Positions 62,427 through 64,000 of a stretch of 64,000 bases of DNA are shown piece after piece. Under the pieces are notes generated by a model. The model did not search any database, was not told the origin of the DNA, and worked only from the letters and a program-made list of their open reading frames with translations. The DNA lies in the NCBI GenBank assembly GCA_029781865.1, contig JAKOVW010000081.1:62001-126000 (forward strand), in the 5' to 3' direction. The DNA is from Bacteroidota bacterium (GTDB lineage: Bacteria; Bacteroidota; Bacteroidia; Chitinophagales; Saprospiraceae). The stretch's first letter is position 1, and every line of letters starts with the position of its first letter. The position numbers and the translations under genes are program-made.

Positions 62427-64000
62427 CTATTTTACACCTATCAATTCTTCCTCCCTGACCAATTCCCTGTCTATGACCGGCAATCGCTGCATCTCACTTA
62501 CTTCAATACTATAAAATCCATATTCTTCTACTACTTTTCCCCTGATCAGGTAACAACCGGAACCTGTAAAAGGATATTTTTTTGCTGACGGCGGAAAATG
62601 CACGGTATCTATCCACCGGCCTTCTATATCAATAAATGTTCCGAAATGCATTTTATCGCCTTTAGTGGTGTAGGTTGTTTTAATGGTAACCAGATAACCT
62701 GCAATGCTGACTATTTTATGAAGATGCCCCGGTAATTCCTTTGACGTAAGATGAACGTTTAATTTTTCTCTGAGCAAATCAAAAGGTGAACACAATGAAA
62801 AGCCAAACAACTCTATTTCATCGAAGGCATTATCTAATTTGGTATCATTCAAATTGGGAAGCTTCCAGGTTCTTGCTTCTGCCTTAAATAACTGAGGTAA
62901 TTTTTTATCCGGATGAGGTACATGCATCAGCGAATGTACTTCCCACAATAATTCTTTTTTATTTCTTTTCGTGAATCCCATGGTGCCGGCACGTATCAGC
63001 AATCGCATTTGTTCGATGGATAGTGAAACCCGTTTCACTACATCATTTAAATCAACAAATGGTCCATTGGCATTTCGTTCTTCTAAAATTTGCTGAATGG
63101 AATTATTTTCCAGTTCACTGATCATGTTTAATCCTAAAAAAATGGTTTTGCCCTGTATGGTGCATAAGACATCACTATTATTCAAACAGGGCAATTTAAT
63201 TTCCGCACCATGCATACGTGCCTCGTGTATATACAATTCCTTCCGGTAAAATCCTCCGCCATTATTTAAGGTAGCAACCATATACTCCAGGGGCCAATAG
63301 GCTTTCAGAAACAAAGCCTGGTAACTTTCAACTGCATAGCTTGCAGAGTGTCCTTTTGAAAAAGCAAAATTGGCAAAACTTTCAATCTGATTCCATATAT
63401 CAAAAACCAGTTTGTCCGCATAACCCTTTGCACGACAGTTTCTGAAAAAGTTTTCCTGTACTTTATTAAATTCATTGCGTTGTTTAAACTTCCAGGACAT
63501 ACCTCGGCGCAAATAATCCGCTTCTGCCAATGACAAACCAGCAAAATAATGTGCGACTTTAATCACATCTTCCTGATATACCATCACGCCATAGGTCTCT
63601 TGCAACAGATCATAAAATTCAGGAAGTTGTTCTCTGGCTTTTCGTCTCAGTTTTTCATCGCGATACCGCACGATGTATTCGCGCATCATCCCGCTTTTTG
63701 CAACGCCCGGACGGATGATAGAACTCGCTGCAACTAATCGCAGATAATCATCTGCACGTAACTTTGCCAATAACATTCGCATGGCAGGGGATTCGACATA
63801 AAAACAACCGATCGCTTTCCCTTCGCGCAACAATTGTTTTACCTGTTCGTCTTCCTTAAACCGGGCAATGTTGTGAATATCGATTTCAATCCCCTGATTC
63901 TTTTGTATGACGTCCAGCGAGTCCTTTATTTTGCCTAAGCCCCGTTGACTTAAAATATCAAATTTAAACAGACCGATATCTTCTGCTTCCAGCATACTGA
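62427..64000 (-). CDS. DNA polymerase III alpha (DnaE) family protein, 3' part
   Basis: 522+ residues; the frame is open to the right edge, so the N-terminal PHP and palm domains are missing. Visible: FDILSQRGLGKIKD, ETYGVMVYQEDVIKVAHYFAG, AEADYLRRGMS and SKGHSASYAVESYQ, all from the finger and little-finger part of DnaE, followed by an OB-fold-like region (HLHKIVSIAGYLVTIKT). The adjacency to SRAP suggests an error-prone, SOS-linked DnaE copy (ImuC/DnaE2-like) rather than the replicative one, but this is inference. Confidence 0.85.
   Translation of the reverse strand, partial: SMLEAEDIGLFKFDILSQRGLGKIKDSLDVIQKNQGIEIDIHNIARFKEDEQVKQLLREGKAIGCFYVESPAMRMLLAKLRADDYLRLVAASSIIRPGVAKSGMMREYIVRYRDEKLRRKAREQLPEFYDLLQETYGVMVYQEDVIKVAHYFAGLSLAEADYLRRGMSWKFKQRNEFNKVQENFFRNCRAKGYADKLVFDIWNQIESFANFAFSKGHSASYAVESYQALFLKAYWPLEYMVATLNNGGGFYRKELYIHEARMHGAEIKLPCLNNSDVLCTIQGKTIFLGLNMISELENNSIQQILEERNANGPFVDLNDVVKRVSLSIEQMRLLIRAGTMGFTKRNKKELLWEVHSLMHVPHPDKKLPQLFKAEARTWKLPNLNDTKLDNAFDEIELFGFSLCSPFDLLREKLNVHLTSKELPGHLHKIVSIAGYLVTIKTTYTTKGDKMHFGTFIDIEGRWIDTVHFPPSAKKYPFTGSGCYLIRGKVVEEYGFYSIEVSEMQRLPVIDRELVREEELIGVK

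Overview
The window is a gene-dense, low-GC stretch of a Bacteroidota chromosome, most likely from Saprospiria or a close relative (inference). Evidence seen directly: secreted proteins ending in type IX secretion (T9SS) sorting domains, including one type B (CHU_C-like) tail; a SprE/PorW-like lipoprotein; a TonB-dependent receptor; promoters of the Bacteroidota form TAnnTTTG; and almost no Shine-Dalgarno sequences. I saw no rRNA, tRNA, CRISPR array, insertion sequence or phage module. Genes at both edges are cut: a T9SS cargo protein at the left and a DnaE-family polymerase at the right.

Layout. 1-3151: end of a YCF48-like secreted protein, two membrane proteins and a Crp/Fnr regulator. 3147-6834: a reactive-sulfur cluster with a DUF2892 protein, a CstB-like persulfide dioxygenase/rhodanese fusion, two single-domain rhodaneses, two small membrane proteins, OsmC and thioredoxin. 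Two near-identical 16-bp dyads lie at the same distance from the -7 box in front of the first two transcription units, which suggests direct control by the adjacent Crp/Fnr protein. 7217-12270: TonB receptor, small anchored protein, lipoprotein, MmcQ/YjbR protein and a CDF metal exporter. 13524-17918: one very long T9SS metalloprotease gene interrupted by an in-frame TAA. 18000-23821: envelope and stress proteins (CsbD-like, M48 protease, holin-X-like, outer membrane barrel with POTRA-like region), with two small minus-strand genes that appear frameshifted.

24275-40367: mixed metabolic and housekeeping genes (YceI, FMN reductase, GT87, YCII, SRPBCC, M43 protease, PAP2, DinB, ArsR, DoxX, MATE, GT2, Asp/Glu racemase, porin, GNAT, DUF2911). 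40534-47945: cell envelope genes (M23 peptidase, SprE/PorW, ComF, HtrA, SPOR). 48122-56627: two paralogous giant secreted proteins on the minus strand; the larger has nine 49-residue repeats and a type B T9SS tail.

56812-61503: a tight six-gene operon (NeuD/PglD-type acyltransferase, acyl carrier protein, SDR, metallo-beta-lactamase hydrolase, KAS III, AMP-ligase) that looks like a dedicated small acyl-chain or acyl-sugar pathway. With the sulfur cluster it is the best candidate here for an incompletely described system. 61558-64000: SRAP/HMCES-type DNA damage protein next to a DnaE-family polymerase, both on the minus strand.
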